A stretch of 64,000 nucleotides of DNA from the NCBI RefSeq assembly GCF_040717445.1, contig NZ_JBFEFL010000001.1, forward strand, positions 744,001 to 808,000. The letters are read 5' to 3'. Positions within the stretch are counted from its first letter, which is position 1. The number at the start of each line of letters is the position of its first letter. This DNA comes from Qipengyuania sp. JC766. Its GTDB lineage: Bacteria > Pseudomonadota > Alphaproteobacteria > Sphingomonadales > Sphingomonadaceae. Below, in pieces: positions 33,689 through 45,190 of this stretch. Below the pieces are notes generated by a model. The model saw nothing but the letters and a program-made list of their open reading frames with translations. It was not told the DNA's origin and did not search any database. Position numbers and translations under genes: made by a program.

Positions 33689-34963
33689 GCGAGCGGCCCT
33701 TACGATACGTTCCTGGTCCGGCTCGGTAGCAACCCGCATCAGGTGCTGGGTGACTGCAACCACCGGCATCGGCCGGGCGAAGTGATACCCTTGCGCGTAA
33801 TCGACGCCCAGTTCGGCAAGGACTGCCGCTTCCTCGGCACATTCGACGCCTTCGGCCACCAGCTTGGCGCCGATGGATCCGGCGAAAGCCACCATGGCAG
33901 AAACCAGCGCCCGCCGGGCGCGATCCTTGTGGACATCGCGCGCGAGGCTCATGTCGAGTTTCAGCAGGTCCGGTTCCAGATCGACGAGGTGGCGCATCCC
34001 GGCATAGCCGGCCCCGACATCGTCGATCGCGATGCGGGCATGGCCGCGCAGCTTGTCGAGTGCCGCTTTCATCTCCACGAAATCGGGGATCGCCTGGTGT
34101 TCGGTCACTTCGACCACGATGTTCCGCCCCGGAATGGCATCGATCGCCCTCAGGACTTCACCTGAAAGGATCGCGTCGGGCGACGCGTTGATCGAAAGGT
34201 AGCAGTCGGAGGGCACATGCCGGGCCGTTGCGAGAGCGGACCTGAAGGCCAGCATCTCGAGTTCGACGCCCAGACCGACTTCCGCTGCCTCATCGAACCA
34301 GCAGTCCGGGCCGCGTTCGGCGGCGTCGGGGAAGCGGGACAGGCATTCGGCACCCACCGGATGGCCCGTGGCAAGGGAGTGGATCGGCTGTTGGAGGATC
34401 GTAACCGCGCTCGCCGCGATGACGGCATCGATCGCCTCGCGCACGATGACGGCGCGCTGATCTGTTTCCAGCGTCAATTCGATCTGCTCGACCGCGAGTG
34501 CGGCAAAGGCCCGCAACACGCCCAGATCCCGCTCGGTCATGGAGCGGTCGGGTGTTCGGCTCAGGCAGCAGAAACTGCCGTAGATCGTCCCGTCGGACAG
34601 TCGCAGCGGTGTGTTCAGGTGGCAGCCGACCGGCAGGAATTCGGTAATCGCCATCGTCGCCGTGAAGGGATGATCGGCGGGGTCCTGGATAAGTTCGGGC
34701 AGCCTCCCTTCCGCGATATGCCAGCAATAGCTGTTCTCGCGCGGATCGACGAAGCCGGGCCCCATCGGCAGGTCCAGATCGGAATCGACATGCGTCAGTT
34801 CCTTCATCCCGCCTTCGAGATATCGTGAGACGAACGCGATTTCCGTCCCGAGATGTTCACGTACCGCACGCAGGATGCGGTCCACGGATGCGTTCTGGAG
34901 CGGCTCCATGCGGGCATGGGCTGCAGTCAGAAGGCTTTCGACACTGGTTGCGGTCTCGGTCAC
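33665..34963 (-). CDS. GAF-EAL domain protein, probable cyclic-di-GMP phosphodiesterase
   Basis: About 432 aa. A GAF-like sensory domain (about 20-180) precedes an EAL domain (about 190-415). Catalytic elements: AECLSRF in place of EALxR, EVTEH, IDDVGAGY (canonical DDFGTGY), KLDMSL, AKLVAEGVE and AQGYHFA. The metal-binding Glu and Asp residues and the Lys appear kept, so hydrolysis is plausible. Start uncertain: GTG at 34963 is used (GGAGA nearby but very close); TTG at 35002 and ATG at 34909 are alternatives. Divergent from the stress kinase gene. Confidence 0.82.
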   Translation of the reverse strand: MTETATSVESLLTAAHARMEPLQNASVDRILRAVREHLGTEIAFVSRYLEGGMKELTHVDSDLDLPMGPGFVDPRENSYCWHIAEGRLPELIQDPADHPFTATMAITEFLPVGCHLNTPLRLSDGTIYGSFCCLSRTPDRSMTERDLGVLRAFAALAVEQIELTLETDQRAVIVREAIDAVIAASAVTILQQPIHSLATGHPVGAECLSRFPDAAERGPDCWFDEAAEVGLGVELEMLAFRSALATARHVPSDCYLSINASPDAILSGEVLRAIDAIPGRNIVVEVTEHQAIPDFVEMKAALDKLRGHARIAIDDVGAGYAGMRHLVDLEPDLLKLDMSLARDVHKDRARRALVSAMVAFAGSIGAKLVAEGVECAEEAAVLAELGVDYAQGYHFARPMPVVAVTQHLMRVATEPDQERIVRAARKEERRRA

Positions 34964-35136
34964 GTCTCCGAGCGTTACCTGTAAAAGATTAATTCTTCGC
35001 AAGGGCCACGCGCATTCGGTTCATGTCGAGTTTTTCGCGCCGATGACAACGTAGTAAGATCGCTCTCGTTGGGGTTAGCGCTCCCATTTCCGATGGACGT
35101 ATGGCCCATTCCGAACCATCCCATGAAATGATAGAC

Positions 35137-35161
35137 GGAACCGGCTTCGCTACCGCACGTT
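35137..35161 (+). promoter_or_regulatory. EcfG-type (general stress response) promoter
   Basis: GGAAC (35137-35141), exactly 16 bases, CGTT (35158-35161): a perfect match to the sigma-EcfG consensus, 76 bp before the start of the HWE kinase gene. Second such site in the window. Confidence 0.75.
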
Positions 35162-35237
35162 ATTGGGGCTTGAAAAACAGAACAGGACGTCTGTCAGGGA
35201 CAGTTGTGCCGGAACGGCAGGCTCGGGGCATCAGGTA

Positions 35238-36650
35238 ATGAATGTTGATTTCAAGGAGGTTCTCGATCACTCGCCGAACCCCTACGTTCTGCTGGATGCC
35301 GAACTCGTACTTGTGTGGGCGAACAAGGCCTATCTGACGGTTACGGGTCGAGAATGGTCCGATATCGGTGGTCGGCAGATGTTCGATGCTTTTCCGAGCA
35401 CCGGCGAGAGCCATGACCAGCTGGAATCGTCCCTCAATCGCGTTCTCGAAACCGGCGAGCCGGACGAACTTGCCCATATCCGGTATGACATTCCCAACTC
35501 GTCAGGGGGCTTCGACACGCATGTCTGGAGCGCGACCCACACGCCGATCAAGGATCAGGGTGGCGCAGTGACCCATGTGCTGCAGCACACTGTCCAGATC
35601 ACCGGCATGGAGACGAGCAAGCGAGGCCGGGATGCGGCCGGCATCGCGCGCCGGGCCGAAGCGGTCGAACGCAGATATCGCGGGGCGTCGCAGGAGCTCG
35701 AGCGGGTCAGGCTGCTCCTTGAGCAGGCACCCGGCTTCGTCGCCGTTCTGAGCGGTAAGGAACATCGGTTCGTCATGGCGAATGCTGCCTATCGGCAGCT
35801 AATCGGCCATCGCGAGCTGGTCGGAAGGACCGTGGCCGAGGCGTTGCCGGAAGTCATCGACCAAGGGTTTGTTGATGTCCTCGATCAGGTACTCGAAAGC
35901 GGGGACCCGTATATCGGCAAGCGACAGCTCGTAATGCTGGGGTCTGCCGATGATGCCGATCTCAAGGCCCGGCACTTGGAATTCATTTTCCAGCCCATTC
36001 ATGGGCGCGAGGGATTTGAAGGTATCTACATCCAGGGCTACGACGTCAGCGAAGAAGTCGTGGCCGAAGAGCACCAGCGCATCCTGATCAACGAATTGAA
36101 CCATCGGGTGAAGAACACCCTTGCCGTGGTTCAGGGTCTTGCCCAGCAATCGTTCCGAAGGGGGCGTGCGGACCCGGCGCTCAACGTGTTCACCGATCGC
36201 CTGGCTGCGCTTGCCAGCGCCCATACCCTCTTAACCGAGCAGAACTGGGAATCGGCGGACCTAAAGCAAATCGTGTGCGGCTCGTTGAAAGCGACCGCGG
36301 GCGACGACGAGGGACGCTACACTGTCAGCGGCCCTGCCGTGGTGCTGCAACCGCAGGCTGCGGTGACCTTGTCGATGGTGATACACGAATTGTGTACCAA
36401 CGCGCTGAAATACGGGGCGCTGTCCGGGAACGATGGTCATGTCGCTATTGATTGGACCGTCGCGACAGAAGGGGATGCGCGCGTGTTGAATTTCAAATGG
36501 AAGGAATCAGGCGGTCCTCCCGTATCGGAACCCGAGACCACCGGGTTCGGATCGCGTCTCATCCAGCGCGGGCTGGCCGGGACGAACGACAATGTGGAAC
36601 TGGAATTCCATCGCGATGGCCTTCGTTGCCGGATAAGGGCGAACGTGTGA
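35238..36650 (+). CDS. PAS-PAS HWE-family sensor histidine kinase
   Basis: 470 aa, no membrane helix, so cytoplasmic. Two PAS domains (about 5-118 and 160-270), then the HWE/HisKA_2 dimerisation domain with phosphoacceptor His289 (NELNHRVKN) and the ATPase domain with N-box His383 (IHELCTNALKYG) and the family-defining W-x-E (WKE, 421-423). No LOV cysteine motif is seen, so light sensing is not supported. HWE kinases feed the general stress response in alphaproteobacteria. The EcfG promoter upstream and the single-domain regulator downstream (TGATG overlap) fit that role. The start at 35238 is preferred to a TTG at 35163. Confidence 0.88.
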   Translation: MNVDFKEVLDHSPNPYVLLDAELVLVWANKAYLTVTGREWSDIGGRQMFDAFPSTGESHDQLESSLNRVLETGEPDELAHIRYDIPNSSGGFDTHVWSATHTPIKDQGGAVTHVLQHTVQITGMETSKRGRDAAGIARRAEAVERRYRGASQELERVRLLLEQAPGFVAVLSGKEHRFVMANAAYRQLIGHRELVGRTVAEALPEVIDQGFVDVLDQVLESGDPYIGKRQLVMLGSADDADLKARHLEFIFQPIHGREGFEGIYIQGYDVSEEVVAEEHQRILINELNHRVKNTLAVVQGLAQQSFRRGRADPALNVFTDRLAALASAHTLLTEQNWESADLKQIVCGSLKATAGDDEGRYTVSGPAVVLQPQAAVTLSMVIHELCTNALKYGALSGNDGHVAIDWTVATEGDARVLNFKWKESGGPPVSEPETTGFGSRLIQRGLAGTNDNVELEFHRDGLRCRIRANV

Positions 36651-37012
36651 TGTTCGAAGGGAAACGAATCCTCATCCTAGAAGACGAGCCGATCATCGCG
36701 TTCGACCTGGAGGATCTTCTGATGGCCGAGAATGCAAAGGTGGCCGTCGCAGGTTCGGTCGACGGTGCCTTTGCATCGCTGGAAAAACAGACCTTCGATT
36801 TCGCCGTTCTCGACGTCAATCTTCACGGAACGAAGAGCTACCCGTTCGCTTCGAGACTTGTCGACGAGGGTGTCCCGTTCCTTTTCGCGACGGGCTATGG
36901 CGATGCGGAGCATCCAGCGGAATTCGCCCATGTACCCACTATCATGAAGCCGTATCGCCTCTCGCAGATCAAGGACGCGGCTTCGCGGACGCTTCTAGGC
37001 AAGCGCTCCTGA
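36650..37012 (+). CDS. Single-domain response regulator with FATGY motif
   Basis: 120-aa receiver domain without output domain. Acid pocket Glu11-Asp12, phosphoacceptor Asp55 (LDVNLHG), Thr81 and Lys100 (MKPY). The FATGY sequence (79-83) matches the start of the FAT GUY motif of alphaproteobacterial single-domain regulators such as SdrG of Sphingomonas, which act in the general stress response phosphorelay. Its ATG overlaps the kinase stop, so it is the natural target of that HWE kinase. A 13-bp inverted repeat follows. Confidence 0.9.
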   Translation: MFEGKRILILEDEPIIAFDLEDLLMAENAKVAVAGSVDGAFASLEKQTFDFAVLDVNLHGTKSYPFASRLVDEGVPFLFATGYGDAEHPAEFAHVPTIMKPYRLSQIKDAASRTLLGKRS

Positions 37013-37022
37013 CTTGTGCGGT

Positions 37023-37061
37023 GATTGGGGGAGCGGTCGCCGGAACGACGCTCCCCCAATC
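37023..37061. terminator. Perfect inverted repeat between convergent genes, probable terminator
   Basis: 13-bp perfect arms GATTGGGGGAGCG (37023-37035) and complement (37049-37061), 13-base loop. Lies 10 bp after the response regulator stop and just before the stop of the minus-strand gene. No T-tract. Confidence 0.6.
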
Positions 37062-37065
37062 GCAA

Positions 37066-37344
37066 TCAGTCTTCCAGATCGCGCTCGATTATCTCGAGCG
37101 TATCCGGTGCGAGCTTGAGGTCGTAGCGCAGGCCGTCGGCGGTGCGCGCATCGTCGATGTCCCAGTACGGACCGTCATCGTCGAGTTCGATTTCCTCCCA
37201 GGATACGAAGCCTGCGTCCTTCAGCGCCATTTCGATCGCGGCGCGTTCTTCGGCCGTAGGCGGACGATCCTGCGCGATCGCGGGCGCCGCCAGCACCATC
37301 GTTCCGATGGCCATGGCGCTTGCGAGAGTGGATTTGATTTTCAT
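37066..37344 (-). CDS. Small secreted PepSY-like protein
   Basis: 92 aa with a Sec signal peptide (about 1-25, cleaved after AIA) and a short mature domain: one helix (EERAAIEMALKDAGF) followed by strands (WEEIELDDDGPYWDI, LRYDLKLA), the usual layout of small periplasmic PepSY-type proteins. Its ligand is unknown. GAAAGGCAGTTGAGCC precedes the ATG. Convergent with the response regulator gene. Confidence 0.78.
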   Translation of the reverse strand: MKIKSTLASAMAIGTMVLAAPAIAQDRPPTAEERAAIEMALKDAGFVSWEEIELDDDGPYWDIDDARTADGLRYDLKLAPDTLEIIERDLED

Positions 37345-37610
37345 GGCTCAACTGCCTTTCCGTTCGTTCGAATTGATGTTCCGACCGAACTCCACGGCAG
37401 TGAATACAGCGCGGGCCCGATCGTTGCGTCCGACATCACGACAGCGCAAGGCTGTCGCCAGAGGGGCCCGGTCCGCGTCATTTCTACGCTCCATCGAGCG
37501 TCAAGGTTCCGATCGGTGCCGCTTTCCCCCGTTCGTAGTCGGGGAAACGAAGCACCTGTGCGTACTCTGCACCCTAGCCTGCGGGGACGGTTGGCAGTAT
37601 GAGGCGCGCC
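37345..37610. other. 266-bp intergenic region upstream of rpiB and of the PepSY-like gene
   Basis: Divergent region. I see no ORF with a ribosome-binding site, no perfect EcfG site and no terminator; promoters for both flanking genes presumably lie here but no convincing -35/-10 pair is visible. Confidence 0.4.
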
Positions 37611-38048
37611 ATGCGCATCGCCATAGCCTCGGACCACGCCGCCATCGAACTCAAGGCGCAATTGCGCGACTGGCTGATCGAAGGCGGGCATGAAGTCGCG
37701 GATCTTGGCCCTGAAATCGCCGAGAGCGTCGATTATCCCGATTTCGGCTACAGGCTGGCCTCGGTCGTCGCGGACGGCACGGCCGAAAGGGGCATCGCCC
37801 TGTGCGGTTCCGGCATCGGCATTTCCATGTCGGTCAACCGCAACCCCGCGGTCCGGTGCGCGCTCGTGTCCGAACCGCTGTCCGCACGGCTGGCGCGCGA
37901 ACACAACGACGCGAATTGCTTGGCTCTCGGCGCCCGCCTTACGGGGGTCGATATGGCGAAGGCCTGCGTCGACGCCTTCCTCGAAACCGAATTCGCCGCC
38001 GGCCGCCACCAGCGGCGGGTCGACAAGCTTTCCAATCCGGAGATTTGA
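37611..38048 (+). CDS. rpiB: Ribose 5-phosphate isomerase B
   Basis: 145 aa LacAB/RpiB protein: [18 protein letters not shown] start, catalytic Cys in [15 protein letters not shown] and the [13 protein letters not shown] motif. Interconverts ribulose and ribose 5-phosphates. GAGG at 37601-37604 is six bases from the ATG at 37611, which I prefer to the in-frame ATG at 37599. The next gene, glyA, starts one base after its stop; rpiB-glyA-nrdR is a recurrent alphaproteobacterial order. Confidence 0.95.
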   Translation: MRIAIASDHAAIELKAQLRDWLIEGGHEVADLGPEIAESVDYPDFGYRLASVVADGTAERGIALCGSGIGISMSVNRNPAVRCALVSEPLSARLAREHNDANCLALGARLTGVDMAKACVDAFLETEFAAGRHQRRVDKLSNPEI

Positions 38049-38049
38049 A

Positions 38050-39363
38050 TTGGCCACCCAGCCCGTAGATGCCGCCCGCGATCCGATGGACCGTTTCTGG
38101 CACGACAGCCTCGCCGACGCCGATCCCGAGATCCACGCCGCCGTGCGCAGCGAACTCGATCGGCAACGTGACAAGATCGAACTGATCGCGAGTGAGAACA
38201 TCGCCAGCAGCGCCGTGCTGGAAGCCGCCGGGAGCGTCTTCACCAACAAGTACGCCGAAGGATATCCGGGCAAGCGCTATTACGGCGGATGCGATTACGC
38301 GGACGTTGTCGAGACTCTGGCGATCGAGCGGGCGAAGGAACTGTTCGGCTGCAACTTCGCCAACGTGCAGCCCAATTCGGGCAGCCAGATGAACCAGGCC
38401 GTGTTCCTCGCCCTGCTTCAGCCCGGCGACACTTTCATGGGGCTCGACCTCAATTCCGGCGGACACCTCACGCACGGATCACCAGTCAATATGAGCGGCA
38501 AGTGGTTCAATCCGGTCGCCTATGGCGTGCGCCAGGACGACGAACTGATCGACATGGACGAGGTCATGGCGATCGCGAAGGAACACAAGCCCAAGCTCAT
38601 CATCGCAGGCGGCACCGCCTATTCGCGTGTCTGGGACTGGGAAGCCTTCCGACGGGTCGCCGACGAGGTCGGCGCATACCTGCTTGTCGACATGAGCCAT
38701 ATTTCCGGCCTCGTTGCCGGCGGCGCGCACCCCTCCCCCTTCCCCCATGCGCATATCGTGACCAGCACGACGCACAAGTCGCTGCGCGGTCCGCGATCCG
38801 GCGTGATCCTTTGGAACGACGAGGAATTCAGCAAGCCGCTCAACATGGCGGTATTCCCGGGGCTCCAGGGCGGTCCGCTGATGCACATTGTCGCCGCCAA
38901 GGCAGTCGCCTTTCGCGAAGCACTGCGTCCGGAATTCAGGGACTACGCAGCCCGCGTCGTCGAGAATGCCCGCGCGCTAGCGAGCAGTCTCGAGGCCAAC
39001 GGTCTGCGCATCGTGTCCGGCGGAACGGACAACCACTCCATGCTGGTCGATCTCAGCGCGAAGGACGTGACCGGAAAGGATGCGGAGAAGGGTCTCGATC
39101 GCGCTTATCTGACTTGCAACAAGAACGGCATTCCCTTCGACACGCGCAGCCCCTTCGTGACCAGCGGCGTCCGGCTCGGCACGCCCGCCGGGACGACGCG
39201 CGGCTTCGGTCCGGCCGAATTCGAGACGGTCGGAAAGCTGATCGCCGAAGTGGTCGAAGGCCTTTCGAAGAACGGTGCCGAAGGTGACGCGCAGGTCGAG
39301 GAAAGCGTCCGTGCGCGCGTGTCGGAACTGTGCCGGCGCTTCCCCGTCTATCCGGGCCGCTGA
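38050..39363 (+). CDS. glyA: Serine hydroxymethyltransferase
   Basis: 437 aa from a TTG start. PLP-dependent enzyme that turns serine and tetrahydrofolate into glycine and methylene-THF. Motifs: [23 protein letters not shown], and the PLP lysine in [17 protein letters not shown] at 38038-38042 is seven bases from TTG 38050, which gives [16 protein letters not shown] at the N-terminus; ATG 38086 would give 425 aa and is the alternative. Second gene of rpiB-glyA-nrdR. Confidence 0.96.
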   Translation: MATQPVDAARDPMDRFWHDSLADADPEIHAAVRSELDRQRDKIELIASENIASSAVLEAAGSVFTNKYAEGYPGKRYYGGCDYADVVETLAIERAKELFGCNFANVQPNSGSQMNQAVFLALLQPGDTFMGLDLNSGGHLTHGSPVNMSGKWFNPVAYGVRQDDELIDMDEVMAIAKEHKPKLIIAGGTAYSRVWDWEAFRRVADEVGAYLLVDMSHISGLVAGGAHPSPFPHAHIVTSTTHKSLRGPRSGVILWNDEEFSKPLNMAVFPGLQGGPLMHIVAAKAVAFREALRPEFRDYAARVVENARALASSLEANGLRIVSGGTDNHSMLVDLSAKDVTGKDAEKGLDRAYLTCNKNGIPFDTRSPFVTSGVRLGTPAGTTRGFGPAEFETVGKLIAEVVEGLSKNGAEGDAQVEESVRARVSELCRRFPVYPGR

Positions 39364-39369
39364 TCGCGC

Positions 39370-39858
39370 ATGCGTTGTCCGTTCTGCGCGCATGACGAGA
39401 CGCAGGTAAAGGATTCCAGGCCCGCGGAGGACAACGCCTCCATCCGGCGCCGTCGGCAGTGCGGCAAGTGCGGTGCCCGGTTCACTACCTTCGAGCGGGT
39501 CCAGTTGCGCGAGGTCATGATCGTAAAGAGCGGCGTGAACGGCGAGCCCGGCCGCCGCGAGGCCTTCGACAGGGGCAAGCTGGAACAATCCGTCTCTCTG
39601 GCCTGCCGCAAGCGCGGCGTATCACAGGAACAGATCGACCAGCTCGTGTCGGGCATACAACGCCAGGTCGAAACCGCAGGCGAAGCGGAGGTGCCGTCTT
39701 CCCGCCTCGGCGAGCTTGTCATGGACGGGCTGCGGCAGGTCGACAGCGTCGCCTATATCCGTTTTGCCAGCGTCTATCGCGACTTCAGCGAGGCTCGCGA
39801 CTTCGAGGAGTTCGCCAGCACCGTACAGGAAGCGGCCCGGAGCGAAGATGGCGACTGA
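39370..39858 (+). CDS. nrdR: Transcriptional repressor NrdR
   Basis: 162 aa. Zinc ribbon with Cys3, Cys6, Cys31 and Cys34, a basic RRRR patch (26-29), then an ATP-cone (about 49-139) that senses ATP/dATP. NrdR represses ribonucleotide reductase genes. 6 bp after glyA; it overlaps the methyltransferase gene by 11 bp. No nrd genes in the window. Confidence 0.97.
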   Translation: MRCPFCAHDETQVKDSRPAEDNASIRRRRQCGKCGARFTTFERVQLREVMIVKSGVNGEPGRREAFDRGKLEQSVSLACRKRGVSQEQIDQLVSGIQRQVETAGEAEVPSSRLGELVMDGLRQVDSVAYIRFASVYRDFSEARDFEEFASTVQEAARSEDGD

Positions 39859-40582
39859 TGCTCCGATCATCGTGCTCGTCCGGCCGCAACTGGGCGAGAA
39901 TATCGGCAAGGCCGCCCGGGCGATGCTCAATTTCGGGCTGGTCGAGCTGCGTCTGGTCGCCCCGCGCGATGGCTGGCCCAATCCCGATGCCGGCCCCGCC
40001 GCTTCCGGTGCGGACATCGTGCTCGACCAGGCAAAGGTGTTCGATACCACGGCCGAAGCGGTCGCTGACTGCGCGCACGTCTATGCGACGACCGTGCGCA
40101 AGCGCGGCGTCACCAAGCCGGTCTTCACGCCCGAAACGGCGGCAAGGGAGATCGCGGCCGCCGACGGACGCAGCGCCATTCTGTTCGGGGCCGAGCGGTC
40201 GGGGCTCGAGACGGAGGACGTCGCGCTGGCGCGCGCGATCCTGACCGTTCCCGTGAACCCGCACTTCAGTTCGCTCAATCTCGCGCAAGCAGTGATCCTG
40301 TGCGCCTACGAATGGTCGCGCCACCGCGACCTTGCTATGCCGACCGTGGAGGAAATCCTTCCTCCGGCACCCCAGGCCGATCTGGAAGGCCTGATCGCGC
40401 ATTTCGAAAAGCTCCTCGAACCGCGCGGGTACTTCCTTCCCGAAGCACGGGCGGCAGCAACCCGTCGCACGCTGCGCACGGTTCTTACCAAACCGGCTTG
40501 GAATCATCTCGAAATACGGACATTACGCGGCGTCCTGAGCACATTGGATCGTGGCTCGGACAGACGGGATCAGTTCGAATGA
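39848..40582 (+). CDS. trmJ: TrmJ-like SPOUT RNA methyltransferase
   Basis: 244 aa TrmH/SpoU-family enzyme of the TrmJ type (tRNA 2'-O-methylation at position 32 in E. coli). It has [22 protein letters not shown] at the N-terminus and the knotted SAM-binding site: [25 protein letters not shown]. Start at 39848, inside the end of nrdR. The stop overlaps the FkbM-type gene by ATGA (40579-40582). Target position is inferred from the family. Confidence 0.9.
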   Translation: MATDAPIIVLVRPQLGENIGKAARAMLNFGLVELRLVAPRDGWPNPDAGPAASGADIVLDQAKVFDTTAEAVADCAHVYATTVRKRGVTKPVFTPETAAREIAAADGRSAILFGAERSGLETEDVALARAILTVPVNPHFSSLNLAQAVILCAYEWSRHRDLAMPTVEEILPPAPQADLEGLIAHFEKLLEPRGYFLPEARAAATRRTLRTVLTKPAWNHLEIRTLRGVLSTLDRGSDRRDQFE

Positions 40583-41475
40583 CTCAATCGGGTGCGATTA
40601 TGGGCCACCCACAGCCGTGGCCGGTGCATAACCCTTGGCTGACGAAAGCCGATTTCCTCCTCATGCGCCATCTCAGGGTGGCGCGGGCGCGCTCAATGCG
40701 GCTCCTGCGCGGCAGGATAGGCGGCCTTACGCCGGCCCGGAACCGGTACGGCGTCACCATGTGGCCGGACTGGTCCGACAAGACCTTCGCCTATTGCCAC
40801 TACGGCACGTACGGGCGGTACCTGAGCGATCTCCTCGCATCGATAGACCGGCCGTTCTGCTTTCTGGACATCGGCGCCAATCAGGGCCTGTTTTCGCTCG
40901 TCGCGGGCAAAAACCCCCATTGCAGGTCCATCGTTGCGCTCGAGCCGGTGCAGCGCACCCATGACAAGCTCGCAGCAAACCTGACGCTGAACGACCTCGA
41001 CCCGAAAGCGAGCCGGATACGGGCCGCCCTGTCGGATCGCGACGGCGAATGCCAGATCACCTTGCGCGACGCGCATAGCGGGATGGCGACGCTGGGCTCG
41101 CATCTCAGCGATGTCCGCGACTGCCGGCACAGCGAAACGGTGCGGCTGATCACCATGCGTACGCTGGACGAATACCTGCCGTCTGACCTGCCCATATTCG
41201 CGAAGATCGATGTCGAAGGGCACGAACCTGTCGTGCTGCAGCAATTGCTCCGCTCCTCGCACCGATCGAACATCCTCGCCATGTTCTACGAGATGGACGA
41301 GCGCTGGGCCGATGCCGGCGCGGTCGCGGCCATGCTGGCCGATGCCGGTTTCGAAACGTCGCGCAAATACGGACGCGGCGTGCATTACGACGTTCTGGCC
41401 ACCAGGAACGATGCCGCGGGCGGCCTTGCGGACATCGGCGACCAGGAACTGCTCTACGCCGTTCCGGCGGAGTGA
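40579..41475 (+). CDS. FkbM-family methyltransferase
   Basis: 298 aa. A class I SAM-dependent fold with FLDIGANQGLFSLVA (motif I), ALEPVQ (acidic loop) and IFAKIDVEGHEP, the FkbM signature. FkbM enzymes O-methylate sugars or small molecules, often in polysaccharide and secondary metabolism clusters; no such cluster is near. The start overlaps the trmJ-like stop; 40600 is an alternative ATG. Its TGA abuts the stop of the convergent chorismate mutase (TGATCA, 41473-41478). Confidence 0.85.
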   Translation: MTQSGAIMGHPQPWPVHNPWLTKADFLLMRHLRVARARSMRLLRGRIGGLTPARNRYGVTMWPDWSDKTFAYCHYGTYGRYLSDLLASIDRPFCFLDIGANQGLFSLVAGKNPHCRSIVALEPVQRTHDKLAANLTLNDLDPKASRIRAALSDRDGECQITLRDAHSGMATLGSHLSDVRDCRHSETVRLITMRTLDEYLPSDLPIFAKIDVEGHEPVVLQQLLRSSHRSNILAMFYEMDERWADAGAVAAMLADAGFETSRKYGRGVHYDVLATRNDAAGGLADIGDQELLYAVPAE

Positions 41476-41787
41476 TCAGCGGCGCAGCCGGTCCCACTCG
41501 ACCATTTCGTAGGCGATCGAAGCTTCGACGAGGCTATCCCAGATCGTGCCGATTTCCCCGGCAGGCAAATTCCTCGATCCCGCATCGGCCACGACGGCCG
41601 CGATCACGCTTGCCTTGCGCGCTTCGTCCCGGACCTGTTCGCGCTCGGTCTTGATGCGCGCGGCGGCCCGCATGTATCTGAAACGCCGGTCGAGAAGGTC
41701 TACCAGTTCACGGTCAGTCGCATCGACGCCCTGGCGCACGTCTTCCATCGTTTCGCACGCGTCGGGCAGCTTGTAATCGTCGGTCAT
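41476..41787 (-). CDS. Chorismate mutase (AroQ type)
   Basis: 103-aa single-domain AroQ fold: ETMEDVRQGVDATDRELVDLLDRR, with Arg17 the likely substrate-binding residue, and the Lys of ARIK. Converts chorismate to prephenate for Phe/Tyr synthesis, although many such small enzymes in alphaproteobacteria act in salicylate-related or other roles (PchB-like); I cannot separate these. ATG at 41787; the open frame upstream to 42009 runs over the rpsD promoter and is rejected. Divergent from rpsD. Confidence 0.9.
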   Translation of the reverse strand: MTDDYKLPDACETMEDVRQGVDATDRELVDLLDRRFRYMRAAARIKTEREQVRDEARKASVIAAVVADAGSRNLPAGEIGTIWDSLVEASIAYEMVEWDRLRR

Positions 41788-41839
41788 GCCAAGCGCCCTG
41801 CCCCGCTTGCCAGCCCGTGTCGAGCGCCTATCTCCCGAC

Positions 41840-41867
41840 TTGACGATTGGCGCCGCGCTGCTAAAGC
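41840..41867 (+). promoter_or_regulatory. Candidate promoter of rpsD
   Basis: TTGACG (41840-41845), 16-base spacer, TAAAGC (41862-41867), in the 206-bp gap between chorismate mutase and rpsD. Confidence 0.55.
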
Positions 41868-41993
41868 GCGCGCTTCGCGAATTGGCCCCGCATCCCGGTG
41901 AAGCGGTGGCCGCGCAGGACGCAAAGGTCGTGCGGGCGATGCCGGGTTGGATGGCCGCAACAGGTGCGGTCCACGCAAATTTGGAGAATACCC

Positions 41994-42608
41994 ATGACGA
42001 AGCGCACACGCGCCAAGCACAAGCTCGACCGCCGGATGGGCGAAAACATCTGGGGTCGTCCCAATTCCCCGGTCAACAAGCGTTCCTACGGTCCCGGCCA
42101 GCACGGCCAGCGCCGCAAGGGCAAGACCAGCGACTTCGGACTGCAGCTGCGCGCCAAGCAGAAGCTCAAGGGCTATTACGGCGACGTCACCGAGAAGCAG
42201 TTCAAGGCGACCTACACCGAAGCGAGCCGCATGAAGGGCGACACCGGCCAGAACCTGATCGGCCTGCTCGAACAGCGCCTCGACATGATCGTCTATCGCG
42301 CCAAGTTCGCGCCGACGATCTTCGCCGCGCGCCAGCTCGTCAGCCATGGCCACATTCGCGTCAACGGCGTGAAGTGCAACATTGCGAGCCGTCGCTGCTT
42401 CGTGGACGACGTGATCTCGCTGGGCGACAAGGCCAAGGAAATGGCGCTGGTCATCGAAGCGCAGAGCCTGCCCGAGCGTGAAATCCCGGACTACGTCGCG
42501 CCCGACGGCGACGACAAGGTCACTCTCACCCGCATTCCGAAGCTGGACGAGGTGCCCTATCCGGTGACCATGGAACCGAACCTGGTCGTCGAGTTCTACT
42601 CGCGCTGA
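41994..42608 (+). CDS. rpsD: 30S ribosomal protein S4
   Basis: 204 aa: [21 protein letters not shown] start (zinc-free type), central S4 RNA-binding domain [32 protein letters not shown]4 nucleates 30S assembly on 16S rRNA. Here it stands alone rather than in the alpha operon, as is usual in alphaproteobacteria. TTGGAGAATACCC precedes the ATG at 41994. A strong terminator follows. Confidence 0.98.
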   Translation: MTKRTRAKHKLDRRMGENIWGRPNSPVNKRSYGPGQHGQRRKGKTSDFGLQLRAKQKLKGYYGDVTEKQFKATYTEASRMKGDTGQNLIGLLEQRLDMIVYRAKFAPTIFAARQLVSHGHIRVNGVKCNIASRRCFVDDVISLGDKAKEMALVIEAQSLPEREIPDYVAPDGDDKVTLTRIPKLDEVPYPVTMEPNLVVEFYSR

Positions 42609-42629
42609 TCGGTCGGCAGATACGATTCG

Positions 42630-42658
42630 AAGGGCGGTCCCGCAGGGCCGCCCTTTTT
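42630..42658 (+). terminator. Intrinsic terminator after rpsD
   Basis: 11-bp stem AAGGGCGGTCC / GGGCCGCCCTT (one G-T pair) with CGCA loop, followed by TTT; 22 bp after the rpsD stop. Confidence 0.88.
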
Positions 42659-42746
42659 CGTTGCCTGCCAATCTATTCGCGTTTCTTGCTCGCGAATGGC
42701 TCGCATGGTATCAGACCATATCAATTCCTCCTATAAAGGACGACAA

Positions 42747-45147
<2,401 letters not shown>

Positions 45148-45190
45148 GATGCGAATCCTAGAATCGCAAGCCTGTACTGGCAATGGCCGG

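Noticed and set aside
35048-35072. Possible EcfG promoter for the EAL gene (AACG-N16-GTTGG on the plus strand)
   Set aside because: Read on the minus strand it gives CCAAC-N16-CGTT; the -35 differs from GGAAC at two bases, too poor to claim.
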